A stretch of 64,000 nt of DNA. Source: JAPPHY01 sp965247535. Lineage in GTDB: Bacteria > Chloroflexota > Dehalococcoidia > Lucifugimonadales > UBA2985. Below the pieces are notes generated by a model. The model ran no database searches and was not told the DNA's origin. It saw nothing but the letters and a program-made list of their open reading frames with translations. Position 1 is the stretch's first letter; each line of letters opens with the position of its first letter. Location of the stretch: positions 62,001 through 126,000 of the forward strand of contig OZ252018.1 of the NCBI GenBank assembly GCA_965247535.1, given 5' to 3'. This document shows, piece after piece, positions 41,674 through 50,419 of the stretch. The position numbers were made by a program, and so were the translations under genes.

Positions 41674-42651
41674 ATGAAGTACCGCAGCGTAGCAGACACC
41701 GGAATTCAGGTCTCCGCGATGGGCCTCGACGTGTGGTCACTAGTCGGCGCGGAGGCGGACGGGCGAGACGAACGCGATAGCCTCGCGCTGCTCAGCGAGG
41801 CTATCGACCTGGGCGTCACCCTGTTTGACACGGCGGACATCCACGGCCGCGGCTACGGCGAGGAGCTGCTCGCGCGGGCGCTGGGCAGGAGCCGAAGCCG
41901 CCTCGTCATCGCCACCAAGGTCGGCTACGACTTCTACTCCGTCCCGCTCCTGGAGCCGGACGCTGCGCCCGCCCAGGAATTCTCCCCTTCGTACGTCCGC
42001 CGCGCCTGCGAGCAAAGCCTGCGACGCCTGAAGAGCGACTACATCGACCTCTTCTACCTCCACTTCCCGCCATGGGAGGCGCTGGAGTCGGACGACCTTT
42101 TCGAGACACTGGAGGCGCTGTTCAACGAAGGCAAGATCCGCTGCTACGGCGTGGCGGTTGCGTCGGACGCGGAGCGCCTCGACGAAGGGGCGCAGGCGGT
42201 GCGGGAGCGGCGCGTAGCCGCCCTGCAGATCGCCCACAACATCCTGTGGCAGGAACACGCACGGGAACTGGCGCCCGCCGGCCAATCGGATGGGCCGGCG
42301 CTACTGTGCCGCGCACCTCACGCCGCCGGCCTGCTGGACGGCACCTTCGACGCCCAAGCCGCTCAGCCCGCCGCCGATGAGCGTCTGCAGGATGGCCTGA
42401 GGAAGCTTCGGATGCTGGACTTCCTGACGTACGAGAGTGAGGCCACGCTGGGCCAGGTTGCGCTGCAGTTCGTGCTGGCCAACGAGCGAGTCGCTTCAGC
42501 ACTGCCCATTGTCAGCAGCACGGGCAGGCTGCAGGAGTTCGCCGCGGCGGCCGAAATGCCGGAGCTTGACGCCGCCACGCTATCGCGCATCAACGAACTG
42601 TACGAAACGGGGTTCGATCCGGAGTCAGGAGAGGCCGAGCGGGGCGGCTAG
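41674..42651 (+). CDS. aldo/keto reductase
   Basis: 325 aa TIM-barrel. 'SEAIDLGVTLFDTADIHGRGYGEELLARALG' (Asp and the general-acid Tyr of the family; here the position is Gly-Tyr-Gly), 'VIATKVGYDF', 'SLRRLKSDYIDLFYLH' and 'YGVAVAS' are visible. NADPH-dependent carbonyl reductase of unknown substrate. The AKR C-terminal cofactor motif is weakly conserved. The end overlaps the convergent EVE-domain gene by 4 bp. Confidence 0.85.
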   Translation: MKYRSVADTGIQVSAMGLDVWSLVGAEADGRDERDSLALLSEAIDLGVTLFDTADIHGRGYGEELLARALGRSRSRLVIATKVGYDFYSVPLLEPDAAPAQEFSPSYVRRACEQSLRRLKSDYIDLFYLHFPPWEALESDDLFETLEALFNEGKIRCYGVAVASDAERLDEGAQAVRERRVAALQIAHNILWQEHARELAPAGQSDGPALLCRAPHAAGLLDGTFDAQAAQPAADERLQDGLRKLRMLDFLTYESEATLGQVALQFVLANERVASALPIVSSTGRLQEFAAAAEMPELDAATLSRINELYETGFDPESGEAERGG

Positions 42652-43136
42652 GCGCCGTTCTGCAGCCGGCGCCGCTGCCCGTAGCGCGAGGTCAACTTCC
42701 GCATCTCCTGCTCCAGCAGCTCGAAGTCTGCCTTGGGCAGGATGTGGAGGTTGCCCTGGAACGCCAGGGGCCACATCTCCGGTGGCCACCTGCGTACGTA
42801 CTCCATGCGCGGGCCGATCTCCCGTGCATCCAGAAACTGCTCGTCTTCCAAGGCCACTTCCGCCCGTATGTTCACGCGCCACGGGAAGTCGTCCGCTTTG
42901 CCGTCGCTCTTCCAGATGACCTCGTGGTCCTCTGAGCACTTTGAGATGACGGTGGCCGTAGCCCCGAAAACCTGCGCGCCGGTGATGTAGAAGACCAGCC
43001 TGTCGCCCGGCTCCATGCGCTGGGCCTTGCGGCGCTGGCGGGACATCATGCCCTGCAGCGTGAAGTCCATTTCGCGCGTCTTGTGGAAGTTTTCGAGGGA
43101 GCTGGCGACCATCCAGTAGGTCTTGCCTCTAGCCAA
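42648..43136 (-). CDS. EVE-domain protein
   Basis: 162 aa. 'TYWMVASSLENFHKTREMDF' start, 'MEPGDRLVFYITGAQVFGATATV' and 'WPLAFQGNLHILPKADFELL' define the EVE (PUA-like) fold, which binds modified bases in nucleic acids. TTG 43136 is preceded by GGAGAG. Often found near restriction or toxin genes; here it is solitary. Confidence 0.82.
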   Translation of the reverse strand: MARGKTYWMVASSLENFHKTREMDFTLQGMMSRQRRKAQRMEPGDRLVFYITGAQVFGATATVISKCSEDHEVIWKSDGKADDFPWRVNIRAEVALEDEQFLDAREIGPRMEYVRRWPPEMWPLAFQGNLHILPKADFELLEQEMRKLTSRYGQRRRLQNGA

Positions 43137-43287
43137 TGCTCTCTCCAGTTGAATCGATTACGGGTTGCATGCCGTGCCGCCATAGTACCACGCAGCGGGC
43201 GGCTCGGCAAACGCGGGGGCGGGGAGTGTTATATTGTATAATGGAGTACAGGAGTGGTACAGACCGAACCTAAGTGCGGGAGGGGGC
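43137..43287 (+). promoter_or_regulatory. intergenic region with -10 box
   Basis: TATAAT at 43237-43242 lies ~45 bp before the next gene. No -35 recognised in the G-rich sequence upstream. GGGAGG precedes the ATG at 43288. Confidence 0.45.
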
Positions 43288-43809
43288 ATGGAGAATCTGG
43301 CTTTCCTGGTAACGTCTGGCGAAGGAGCACCCGTAGAAGGGGCGGTTGTCCTGGTAGCCTACCCCAATGGCACATATCTCACTGGCATCAGCAGCCACGA
43401 CGGGAACTGCCAGTTCAGCCTCTACCGAATAGACCAGCGCATCAAGGTCCTTGCAGCTGCGGCGGGTTATCTGCCATTCAAGACCACCATCGAGCCTACG
43501 TTGGAAGAGCTCGTCCCACTCAGGTTGGAGCCGTCGAAAGACGAGAGAAGGGCCCTGCTCTTCACCAGGAGTACCGGATACATTCCGGGGGTAGAGGGAC
43601 GCCTGAATCCACATAAGGATGGGTATGTTTACGCCAACAACATCGCCATCAACGGACAGCTCGCAACACCTGCTGTCCGATTTGAATTAGGGAAGCCACT
43701 CCACCTCATCGACGTGTTCGGTGTGGAGACAACGATACGGTTTGTGGACGTTGAGGGGCAATTCTCGCTCATGGAATACACGGAGCCCAAGGCGTACGCA
43801 GGGGAATGA
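43288..43809 (+). CDS. carboxypeptidase-regulatory/Cna-B-like domain protein
   Basis: 173 aa, no signal peptide. Residues ~1-80 form a beta-sandwich of the carboxypeptidase-regulatory type ('GAPVEGAVVLVAYPNGTYLTGISSHDGNCQFSL', 'IKVLAAAAGYLPFKTTI'); residues ~85-173 are a second unknown domain ending 'FSLMEYTEPKAYAGE'. The stop overlaps the next ATG (ATGA), so it is co-translated with a PaREP1-type protein. Such domains are usually extracellular, so a cytosolic one coupled to a HEPN-like gene is odd. Confidence 0.65.
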   Translation: MENLAFLVTSGEGAPVEGAVVLVAYPNGTYLTGISSHDGNCQFSLYRIDQRIKVLAAAAGYLPFKTTIEPTLEELVPLRLEPSKDERRALLFTRSTGYIPGVEGRLNPHKDGYVYANNIAINGQLATPAVRFELGKPLHLIDVFGVETTIRFVDVEGQFSLMEYTEPKAYAGE

Positions 43810-44180
43810 CCGTGGCCACGGCTGAACAACACCTGTCTATCAGCAGTCAGTTCCTGGAGCATGCTGACGACGAATTTCGCAGGGGAGAACTACTCCAGGC
43901 TTCTGAGAAGGCGTGGGGCGCCGTTTCTCACTATGTGAATGCCATAGCCCGTCAGCGAGGCTGGCCTCTGGGCTCGCACAACCACCTGATTGAGAATGCC
44001 CGAGAAGTCTTCAGTTGGGATCCGACGAACGCGGCCCACTACCGGAGGCTTCTAAGGTCGGTTGAGGCCCTTCACGCCAACTTCTATCAGGCAGTGCTGG
44101 ACGAGGAGTCAGTGGGAGAAGGCGTAGAAGACGCCAAGGAGCTGGTCAGGGCTCTGGCAGTACTTAACGCCAACACCTAG
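43806..44180 (+). CDS. PaREP1-family helical protein
   Basis: 124 aa. The family's motif 'EFRRGELLQASEKAWGAVSHYVNAIARQRGWPLGSHNHL' and 'LRSVEALHANFYQAVLDEESV' are clear. PaREP1 proteins have a predicted HEPN-like four-helix fold and no assigned function. A related copy lies at 51994-52356. Overlaps the preceding gene by 4 bp. Confidence 0.8.
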   Translation: MTVATAEQHLSISSQFLEHADDEFRRGELLQASEKAWGAVSHYVNAIARQRGWPLGSHNHLIENAREVFSWDPTNAAHYRRLLRSVEALHANFYQAVLDEESVGEGVEDAKELVRALAVLNANT

Positions 44181-44234
44181 CGTTCAGGGCGAGGTAGTCA
44201 GTCACGTGGCGTGTCTCTCTGCTGCTTCCCGCAG

Positions 44235-44876
44235 CTACGGGTTGCTGCGGAGGACGGCCACAACCTTGCCCTGGATCTCCAGGTTCTCCGGGTCCACGTA
44301 GATGGGGCTCATAGTAGAGTTGGCGGGCTGGAGCCTGACGCGCTCGCCCTCGTGGTAGAGGCGCTTGAGCGTGACCTCCTTCTCCGCCCGGAGCCACGCC
44401 ACCACCATGTCGCCGTTCTTCACGGAGTCCACGGGCCGCACGATGACAACGTCGCCGTCGTCCACCAGGGCGTCAATCATGGAGGTGCCCTTCACGCGCA
44501 GGGCGTACGCGTCGGCCGGGACCTCGCCCAGGAGACCCTGCGGCACGTCCAGCTCGTCGATTGCCTCGTAGTCGCTCCACGACTCCTGCGTGGGCACGGG
44601 AGTCGGCTCACCTGCGGCGATGTAGCCGAGCACGGGCACACGCCCGCGCCGCCGGCCGCCCACCAGCACCTCGATGCCCCGGGACACCTCGCGGTCGCGG
44701 CGGATGTGCCCCTCCCGCTCCAGGATCCGCAGGTTGTAGTCGACCACGGAGGTGGAGCTTATGCTGCATGCCTGCTGAATGTCGCGGATCGTGGGGGGAT
44801 AGCTGTGCTCCTCGTAGAAGGACTGGATGAACTCCAAGATACGCTGCTGCCTTGAACTGAGACCTTTCTTAGCCAA
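44235..44876 (-). CDS. lexA: LexA repressor
   Basis: 213 aa from TTG 44876. Winged helix ('LSSRQQRILEFIQSFYEEHSYPPTIRDIQQACSISSTSVV'), Ala-Gly cleavage site in 'YIAAGEP', catalytic Ser in GTSMIDALVDDGD and Lys in 'VTLKRLY'. The ATG at 44900 lies inside an SOS box and downstream of the promoter, so it is unlikely to be used; TTG 44876 has GAGGAG 7 bases upstream and gives the usual MAKKGLSSRQQ start. Represses SOS genes and cleaves itself with RecA. Confidence 0.94.
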   Translation of the reverse strand: MAKKGLSSRQQRILEFIQSFYEEHSYPPTIRDIQQACSISSTSVVDYNLRILEREGHIRRDREVSRGIEVLVGGRRRGRVPVLGYIAAGEPTPVPTQESWSDYEAIDELDVPQGLLGEVPADAYALRVKGTSMIDALVDDGDVVIVRPVDSVKNGDMVVAWLRAEKEVTLKRLYHEGERVRLQPANSTMSPIYVDPENLEIQGKVVAVLRSNP

Positions 44877-44892
44877 TGAACCACTCCTCAAT

Positions 44893-44904
44893 GAACGCAT
44901 GTTC
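44893..44904. promoter_or_regulatory. SOS box (LexA operator)
   Basis: GAACGCATGTTC fits the Gram-positive-type consensus GAACNNNNGTTC. It lies just downstream of the lexA -10 box, so LexA would block its own transcription. Confidence 0.82.
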
Positions 44905-44910
44905 TCTGGG

Positions 44911-44939
44911 AAGATAGCACATGTGATTCAACCTGTCAA
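44911..44939 (-). promoter_or_regulatory. lexA promoter
   Basis: Minus strand TTGACA (44939-44934) and TATCTT (44916-44911) are 17 bp apart; the predicted start of transcription falls at the edge of the SOS box. Confidence 0.8.
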
Positions 44940-44964
44940 TGTGCACGTGTCCTGTGGGCTTCCC

Positions 44965-44993
44965 TTGCCCCTGGTGGGCGGCTTGCCTATAAT
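44965..44993 (+). promoter_or_regulatory. mazG promoter
   Basis: TTGCCC at 44965-44970 and TATAAT at 44988-44993 with 17 bp spacing, divergent from lexA. Confidence 0.65.
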
Positions 44994-45079
44994 CAGCCGA
45001 GGCGGGGGAGGATTGGGGCATCGTCTGCGGCTGGACGGCCCACGGCGGCCATCGCAGACCGGTGGAAAGGCAGGCACAG

Positions 45080-45865
45080 ATGAACGAGACAGACGCCCAG
45101 CCCAGGGGGACCTACCAGGCCCTGGACAGCGTCGTTGAGCGGCTCCTGGCCCCCGGCGGCTGCCCCTGGGACCGGCAGCAGACCCACCAGTCGCTCAAGC
45201 GCTACCTCCTGGAAGAGTGCTACGAGCTGATGGAGGCCATCGACGACGCCGACCCCAAGGGCATGATGGAAGAACTGGGCGACATACTGGCGCAGGTGGC
45301 CTTCCACATCCGGCTCGCTGAGGAGGCCGGGACGTTCACTGCCGAGGACGTGTTCGGCGCCATTGGAGACAAGCTGGAGCGCAGGCACCCCCACGTCTTC
45401 AGCGACGGCGAGGCAGACACGCCGGAGCAGGTGAAGGCCAAGTGGGAGGAGATCAAGCGGCAGGAGCGCGGCGAGTCCGCATCGCGGCTTGGGCAGGTGC
45501 CGGACTACCTGCCGGCGCTGGCCCAGGCGCAGCTGATCCAGGATCGGGCCGCGATTGCAGCATTCGATTGGGACCGCGCGGACGAAGTGCTCGAGAAGGT
45601 CGAGGAGGAGGTGCGCGAACTGGGCGAAGCCTCAAGCGATGACGAGCGTGAAGCCGAGATGGGCGACGTGCTCTTTTCGCTGGTGAACTCGGGGCGGTGG
45701 CTTGGAATACGGATGGAGGACTCCCTGAGGGGCGCCAACCGCCGGTTCACGCGGCGGTTTGTGCACATGGAGCGCCTCTGCACGGAGCGCGGCGTGGACT
45801 TCGCCGGCCTGACCATGGAGGAAAAGGAAGCTCTGTGGCAGGAGGCCAAGAGGAGCGTGGGCTAG
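45080..45865 (+). CDS. mazG: nucleoside triphosphate pyrophosphohydrolase MazG
   Basis: 261 aa with two MazG folds. N-domain: 'LLAPGGCPWDRQQTHQSLKRYLLEECYELMEAIDD' and 'MEELGDILAQVAFHIRLAEE' with the EExxE/ExxD metal site; C-domain 'VEEEVRELGEAS...EMGDVLFSLVNSGRWLG' repeats the same site. Hydrolyses non-canonical or excess NTPs. ATG 45080 chosen; GTG 45062 is possible. Confidence 0.93.
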   Translation: MNETDAQPRGTYQALDSVVERLLAPGGCPWDRQQTHQSLKRYLLEECYELMEAIDDADPKGMMEELGDILAQVAFHIRLAEEAGTFTAEDVFGAIGDKLERRHPHVFSDGEADTPEQVKAKWEEIKRQERGESASRLGQVPDYLPALAQAQLIQDRAAIAAFDWDRADEVLEKVEEEVRELGEASSDDEREAEMGDVLFSLVNSGRWLGIRMEDSLRGANRRFTRRFVHMERLCTERGVDFAGLTMEEKEALWQEAKRSVG

Positions 45866-45903
45866 CCCCTGCCTAATCACTCGAAGAAAGGCTGGAAATT
45901 GCC

Positions 45904-47013
45904 ATGCAGTACAACATAGCTCTCCTACCTGGGGACGGTGTCGGACCGGAGGTCATCGCAGAGGGCGTGAAGGTCCTCCGGCGCGTGGAGCAGATCACGG
46001 ACGCGTCGTTCAACCTGGAGACCGAGCTCGTCGGGGGCATCGCCATGGACGAGGTGGGTAACCCCCTGCCCGCGGCGGCGCTGGATCTTGCGCGCAGGAG
46101 CCACGCGGTGCTCTTTGGAGCGGTCGGAGGCCCCAAGTGGGACAACCCGCTGGCGCCGCACCGGCCGGAGGACGCCATCCTTGGCCTCCGAAAGGCCCTG
46201 GGGCTGTTCGCCAATCTCCGGCCCGTCAAAGTCTTCCCATCCCTCATCAACTCGAGCTCCATCAAGCCGTCCGTCCTGGAGGGCGTGGACATTCTGGTTA
46301 TTCGGGAGCTGACCGGCGGACTCTACTTCGCGAAGCCGAAGAAGCGGTGGAAGACATCCCGCGGCCGGCGTGGCGTGGACACGCTGCGCTACACGGAAAG
46401 CGAAATCGAGCGCGCCCTGCGCGTGGGGTTCGAGCTGGCCCGCCGCCGTCGCGGCAAGCTGACCTCCGTGGACAAGGCGAACGTGCTGGAGAGCTCTCGC
46501 CTGTGGCGCGAGATCGCCATCGAGCTTGGAAGCGAGTACCCGGACGTGCAGCTCGAGCACATGCTGGTGGACTCGTGCGCGATGGCCCTGGTGAGAACGC
46601 CATCGCGGTTCGACGTGCTGGTGGCGGAGAACATGTTCGGCGACATCCTTACGGACGAGGCGGCTATTCTGGCCGGATCGCTGGGTATGCTGCCGTCGGC
46701 CAGCCTGGCGGGCATTCCACGCGAGGATGGCAGCCGCGGCCGCCCGGCGTTGGGCCTCTACGAGCCCATACACGGAAGCGCGCCGGACATCGCAGGGCAG
46801 GGCAAGGCCAACCCAATCGCCACCATCCTGAGCGTGGCGTTCATGCTCCGCTACTCGCTGGCGCTGTCCAACGCGGGCGCAGCGGTTGAGCAGGCCGTGC
46901 AGCGCGTGCTGGAGCAGGGCTACCGCACGCAGGACATCGCGGAGGAGGGCGCGGGCAGCGTGCTCAGCACCAGCGAGATGGGCCAGCGCATAGTGGACGC
47001 TATCGAGGTGTAG
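45904..47013 (+). CDS. leuB: 3-isopropylmalate dehydrogenase
   Basis: 369 aa. 'IALLPGDGVGPEV' start, 'GAVGGPKWDN', 'LRPVKVF', 'RELTGGLYF', 'TSVDKANVLESSRLWRE', 'DSCAMALVRTPSRFDVLVAENMFGDILTDEAA' and 'EPIHGSAPDIAGQGKANP' are the IPMDH set (leucine synthesis). No other leu genes in the window. Confidence 0.96.
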   Translation: MQYNIALLPGDGVGPEVIAEGVKVLRRVEQITDASFNLETELVGGIAMDEVGNPLPAAALDLARRSHAVLFGAVGGPKWDNPLAPHRPEDAILGLRKALGLFANLRPVKVFPSLINSSSIKPSVLEGVDILVIRELTGGLYFAKPKKRWKTSRGRRGVDTLRYTESEIERALRVGFELARRRRGKLTSVDKANVLESSRLWREIAIELGSEYPDVQLEHMLVDSCAMALVRTPSRFDVLVAENMFGDILTDEAAILAGSLGMLPSASLAGIPREDGSRGRPALGLYEPIHGSAPDIAGQGKANPIATILSVAFMLRYSLALSNAGAAVEQAVQRVLEQGYRTQDIAEEGAGSVLSTSEMGQRIVDAIEV

Positions 47014-47174
47014 CAGAAGGGGCATCAAGCGCAAGACTGGCTATGCTGAAAGAGGCTATGCCGCGAGGACTTCTGCATCAGCGGGCTGTTCTGATGCAAT
47101 GGTCATGGGGAACGCTGATATATATCGAGCGCCCAGGTGGCACTTATCAACGCCAAAGTACTTGATGGGGAACG

Positions 47175-47801
47175 ATGCAAATACCCAATGGAACCCGGGT
47201 AGCGATAGGCGTTGTTTCTGCCTGTGGAGCGTTCGTCATCATAAGCGTGCTGATTGCCCCCCTACTGCCGGGGCCTTCGCTCACTGGAACCGCAGAGCCA
47301 TGCCCGACTGCGCCTCCATTGGATGCAGGACAAATGCCCATTGAGACGTATATGAGTCAAGCAGAGTTGATCGTCGTTGGGACAGTCGGGCAGGGTGAGC
47401 CTGAGATGCTGACAGGCCGCAGTTTCTATCGAGACTGGGAACTGGATGTAGAGTTGTATCTGACGGACGCACTGCCCTACGAGACCATTGTGGTGCGTAC
47501 GTTCACGGGCGCTACAGATGCCGCAGGCGACCGCATGCCGGTCAAGATGCCCGACCTGGCACATGGAGAGCGGGTCTTGCTGTTCCTCAACAAGAACTGG
47601 GACAACCCGCCCCTGGCAAGCCATGAGTATGTTATGCCCGACCCACTGGGCGGCAAATTCCTAATCGTGGACGGCGATGTGCGTGTGCGGTATGCGGATG
47701 AAGAGGAGGTATCTATCAGGAGCCTGTCGGGAACTGTGTCGAGAATCACCGACCGTATGGCAGCCTGTAATGGAGCAGGTCCAGCCGTAAGAAGCAGATA
47801 G
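47175..47801 (+). CDS. secreted/membrane-anchored hypothetical protein
   Basis: 208 aa. One N-terminal hydrophobic segment (residues ~8-30, signal anchor or uncleaved signal), then a beta-rich extracytoplasmic domain with 'AELIVVGTVG', 'VELYLTDALPYETIVVRTFTG' and 'LAHGERVLLFLNKNWDN', resembling a small secreted OB/barrel-like family common in Chloroflexota, where 'LIVVGTV...G' begins the domain. No catalytic motif. RBS weak (GGGGAACG). Composition is more AT-rich than neighbours, so it may be acquired. Confidence 0.6.
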   Translation: MQIPNGTRVAIGVVSACGAFVIISVLIAPLLPGPSLTGTAEPCPTAPPLDAGQMPIETYMSQAELIVVGTVGQGEPEMLTGRSFYRDWELDVELYLTDALPYETIVVRTFTGATDAAGDRMPVKMPDLAHGERVLLFLNKNWDNPPLASHEYVMPDPLGGKFLIVDGDVRVRYADEEEVSIRSLSGTVSRITDRMAACNGAGPAVRSR

Positions 47802-48008
47802 GGGATCCCTGATACTCCGGCGGACTTTTGCATCAAGTGGCGTTTATTCCTCGTAACTGCGCAAGACTGGACAACCAATCGCGGACTCCCTATCATCATG
47901 ACAGGGCCGCTCGCAGGCGCTCACCGCGGGTAGCGTCAGTGTTGAGCTCCGGCTCGGTTGGATTGCCGGCGGCTGATACAAAATATCGGCAGGGAGGGAT
48001 GGGCCTCC

Positions 48009-49442
48009 GTGGACTTCGACAGCTACAACCTCGACCCCGCCATTTACGACGAGATGTTCCTGCCGGACGGGACGCCCCGGGAACACTGCCGTGAGCTCTA
48101 CAACACGCTCCTCGGCCTAACCGTCGAGGAGATGACCATCATGCAGGAGCGCGTGACGCGCTCGTTCTCCCAGGAGGGTATCTCCTTCAAGGTCTACGGT
48201 GACGACCAGGAGGAGGAACGCATCATCCCGGTCGACTGCCTGCCCCGCGTGGTGTCCGCCGAGGACTGGAGGCTGTTGGAGCAGGGCTTGGCCCAGCGCC
48301 TCAAGACCCTCAACCTGTTCCTGGACGACGTCTACAACGTGGGCCGCATCATTCGCGACGGCGTCATCCCGGAGGACGTCGTCACCGAGTGCCCCCACTA
48401 CCGGCGCGAGATGAGGAACTTCTCGCCGCCGCAGGGCGCGTGGGCCGTCATGTGTGGAACGGACGTGGTCCGCACCAACGATGGCTTTCACATCCTGGAG
48501 GACAACCTTCGCGTGCCCTCTGGCACGTCCTACATGATAGCCAACCGCAAGGCGATCAAGGCCACAATGAGGCGGCTGTTCCGGAGCTCGCGCGTCCACG
48601 GGGTTGAGAATTACGGCGAGACCCTGCTGACGACGCTGCGAGAGCTGGCGCCGCATGGCGTCACGGACCCCGTTATCGCTCTGCTCACACCAGGGGTCTA
48701 CAACTCCGCCTTCTACGAGCACATGTTCCTGGCCCACGAGCTGGGCGCGGAGCTGGTGGAGGGACGCGATCTGCTGGTGGAGGGCGGCTACGTGTACATG
48801 CGCACCTCTCAGGGGCTCCGGCGCGTGGACATCATTTACCGGCGCGTGGACGACGACTTCCTGGACCCGCTGGTCTTTCGCCCAGACTCGCTCCTGGGCG
48901 TTCCCGGCCTTCTCGACGCCTACAAGCGCGGCAACGTCACGTTGGCCAACGCCCCCGGCACGGGCGTCGCCGACGACAAGAGCGTCTACGCCTACGTCCC
49001 GGACATGATTCGCTACTACCTGGGCGAGGAGCCTCTGATCGCCAACGTGGAGACCTACCTCTGCCGGCGTCCCCGCGACATGGAGTACACGCTGGACAAC
49101 ATGCAGGACCTGGTGGTGAAGCGGGTGGGCGAGTCCGGCGGCTACGGAATGATCGTTGGGCCTCACGCGACGGCGCAGGAGCGCGCCGACTACGCCGTGC
49201 AACTACGCGCCAACCCCGCCGACTTCATATCGCAGCCCGTTCTCTCGCTATCGCGCTCGCCGTGCCTTGTCGACGGGCGCTTCGAGCCCCGGCACGTGGA
49301 CCTGCGGCCATTCGTGCTTCAGGGCAGCGAGAACCGGGTTGTGACGGGCGCATTCTGCCGCGTCGCCCTGCGGCGGGGCAGCCTCGTGGTGAACTCGAGC
49401 CAGGGCGGCGGCGGCAAGGACGTCTGGGTGCTGGAGGGCTGA
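48009..49442 (+). CDS. circularly permuted ATP-grasp protein (DUF404/407)
   Basis: 477 aa from GTG 48009, which has GGAGGG ~10 bases upstream and matches the usual FDSYN...YDEMF start; the frame is open 17 codons further to 47958. ATP-grasp residues in circularly permuted order: 'GAWAVMCGTDVVRTNDGFHILEDNLRVPSGTSYMIANR', 'DIIYRRVDDDFLDPL', 'YLCRRPRD' and 'VVKRVGESGGYGMIVG'. Family is proposed to form peptide-like bonds. It forms a pair with the alpha-E gene (5 bp). Confidence 0.88.
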   Translation: MDFDSYNLDPAIYDEMFLPDGTPREHCRELYNTLLGLTVEEMTIMQERVTRSFSQEGISFKVYGDDQEEERIIPVDCLPRVVSAEDWRLLEQGLAQRLKTLNLFLDDVYNVGRIIRDGVIPEDVVTECPHYRREMRNFSPPQGAWAVMCGTDVVRTNDGFHILEDNLRVPSGTSYMIANRKAIKATMRRLFRSSRVHGVENYGETLLTTLRELAPHGVTDPVIALLTPGVYNSAFYEHMFLAHELGAELVEGRDLLVEGGYVYMRTSQGLRRVDIIYRRVDDDFLDPLVFRPDSLLGVPGLLDAYKRGNVTLANAPGTGVADDKSVYAYVPDMIRYYLGEEPLIANVETYLCRRPRDMEYTLDNMQDLVVKRVGESGGYGMIVGPHATAQERADYAVQLRANPADFISQPVLSLSRSPCLVDGRFEPRHVDLRPFVLQGSENRVVTGAFCRVALRRGSLVVNSSQGGGGKDVWVLEG

Positions 49443-49447
49443 CAGAG

Positions 49448-50389
49448 ATGCTGGCCAGAAGCGCGGAAGGCCTCTACTGGATGGGGCGATACCTGGAGCG
49501 GGCGGGCCACCTGTGCCGCTTGCTTCGGCTGCAGACGGAGGCGCTGGTGGACCGGCCAATCGCCGAGATTTACGCCGGCTGGAGCCGCATCTACCGCAGC
49601 CTGGACCGCGAGCCTCCCGGAGGTGGGCTGGAGGTTGTCGGCAGCGACGACTTCACCCTGGCCGACTCGTTCACGCTGGCCGATGATCTCACGTTCGAGC
49701 CATCCAACCCGGACTCCATACGCAGCTGCTTCGTCATGGGCCGCGAGAACGCCCGTCAGATGCGCCACTACATCTCGGGCGAGATGTGGCTCCGGCTCAA
49801 CCTGGCCTACCTGCGCATGCAGGGACGGGGCATCAGCGAGATCTGGCGGACGTCGCCGGAGGGGTTCTACGCCGAGACGGAGGCGGACATAGACACGTTC
49901 ATGGGCACGGCGGCCGCGACCATGTACCGCCACCTGGCCTGGCGCTTCGTGCAGCTGGGGCGCTTCATCGAGCGAGCGCAGGCGCTTGCGTCGCTGCTGC
50001 TAACTCAGCTCACCCTGGATGAGGAAGTGGACGAGCCTTCCGAGACAGACTGGACGTGGCTGCTGCGGCTGCACCACGCTCTGGAGTCCTACAATCGTAT
50101 ATACAGCGTGGAGGTGCTGCCTGATAAGGCCCTGGACCTCTTGGCCACCGACCCACTGCTGCCCGATTCCATTGGCCACTCGGTGGACATGGTGTTGGAC
50201 GAGCTGGAGGCCATCGGGCCGGGCATCGACGACGAGGCTGTGGCAGCTGCGCGGCGTCAGGCCCGACGCCTGAGAGGGCTGGTCCACCACCACTGGCCGG
50301 ACAGCGAAGACCCCTCGGCGCTGCTGGCACAAACTGGTCGCGACTGTCGCCGCCTCCACGAGCTGGTAACCGCAGCCTACTTCCGGTAG
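49448..50389 (+). CDS. alpha-E domain protein (DUF403)
   Basis: 313 aa all-helical. 'MLARSAEGLYWMGRYLERAGHLCRLLRLQTEAL', 'RENARQMRHYISGEMWLRLN' and 'TMYRHLAWRFVQLGRFIERAQALASLL' are the conserved core. Always linked to the circularly permuted ATP-grasp protein, often with a transglutaminase and a proteasome-like peptidase; neither follows here. Function is unproven. Confidence 0.88.
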   Translation: MLARSAEGLYWMGRYLERAGHLCRLLRLQTEALVDRPIAEIYAGWSRIYRSLDREPPGGGLEVVGSDDFTLADSFTLADDLTFEPSNPDSIRSCFVMGRENARQMRHYISGEMWLRLNLAYLRMQGRGISEIWRTSPEGFYAETEADIDTFMGTAAATMYRHLAWRFVQLGRFIERAQALASLLLTQLTLDEEVDEPSETDWTWLLRLHHALESYNRIYSVEVLPDKALDLLATDPLLPDSIGHSVDMVLDELEAIGPGIDDEAVAAARRQARRLRGLVHHHWPDSEDPSALLAQTGRDCRRLHELVTAAYFR

Positions 50390-50419
50390 CTGGCTAGCGG
50401 CGCCGACCTCCCCCTACTC

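Noticed and set aside
47067..47870. Short similar words (GGACTTYTGCATCA, GCGCAAGACTGG) on both sides of the hypothetical gene at 47175
   Set aside because: Too short, and their order differs on the two sides, so no target duplication or mobile element can be claimed.
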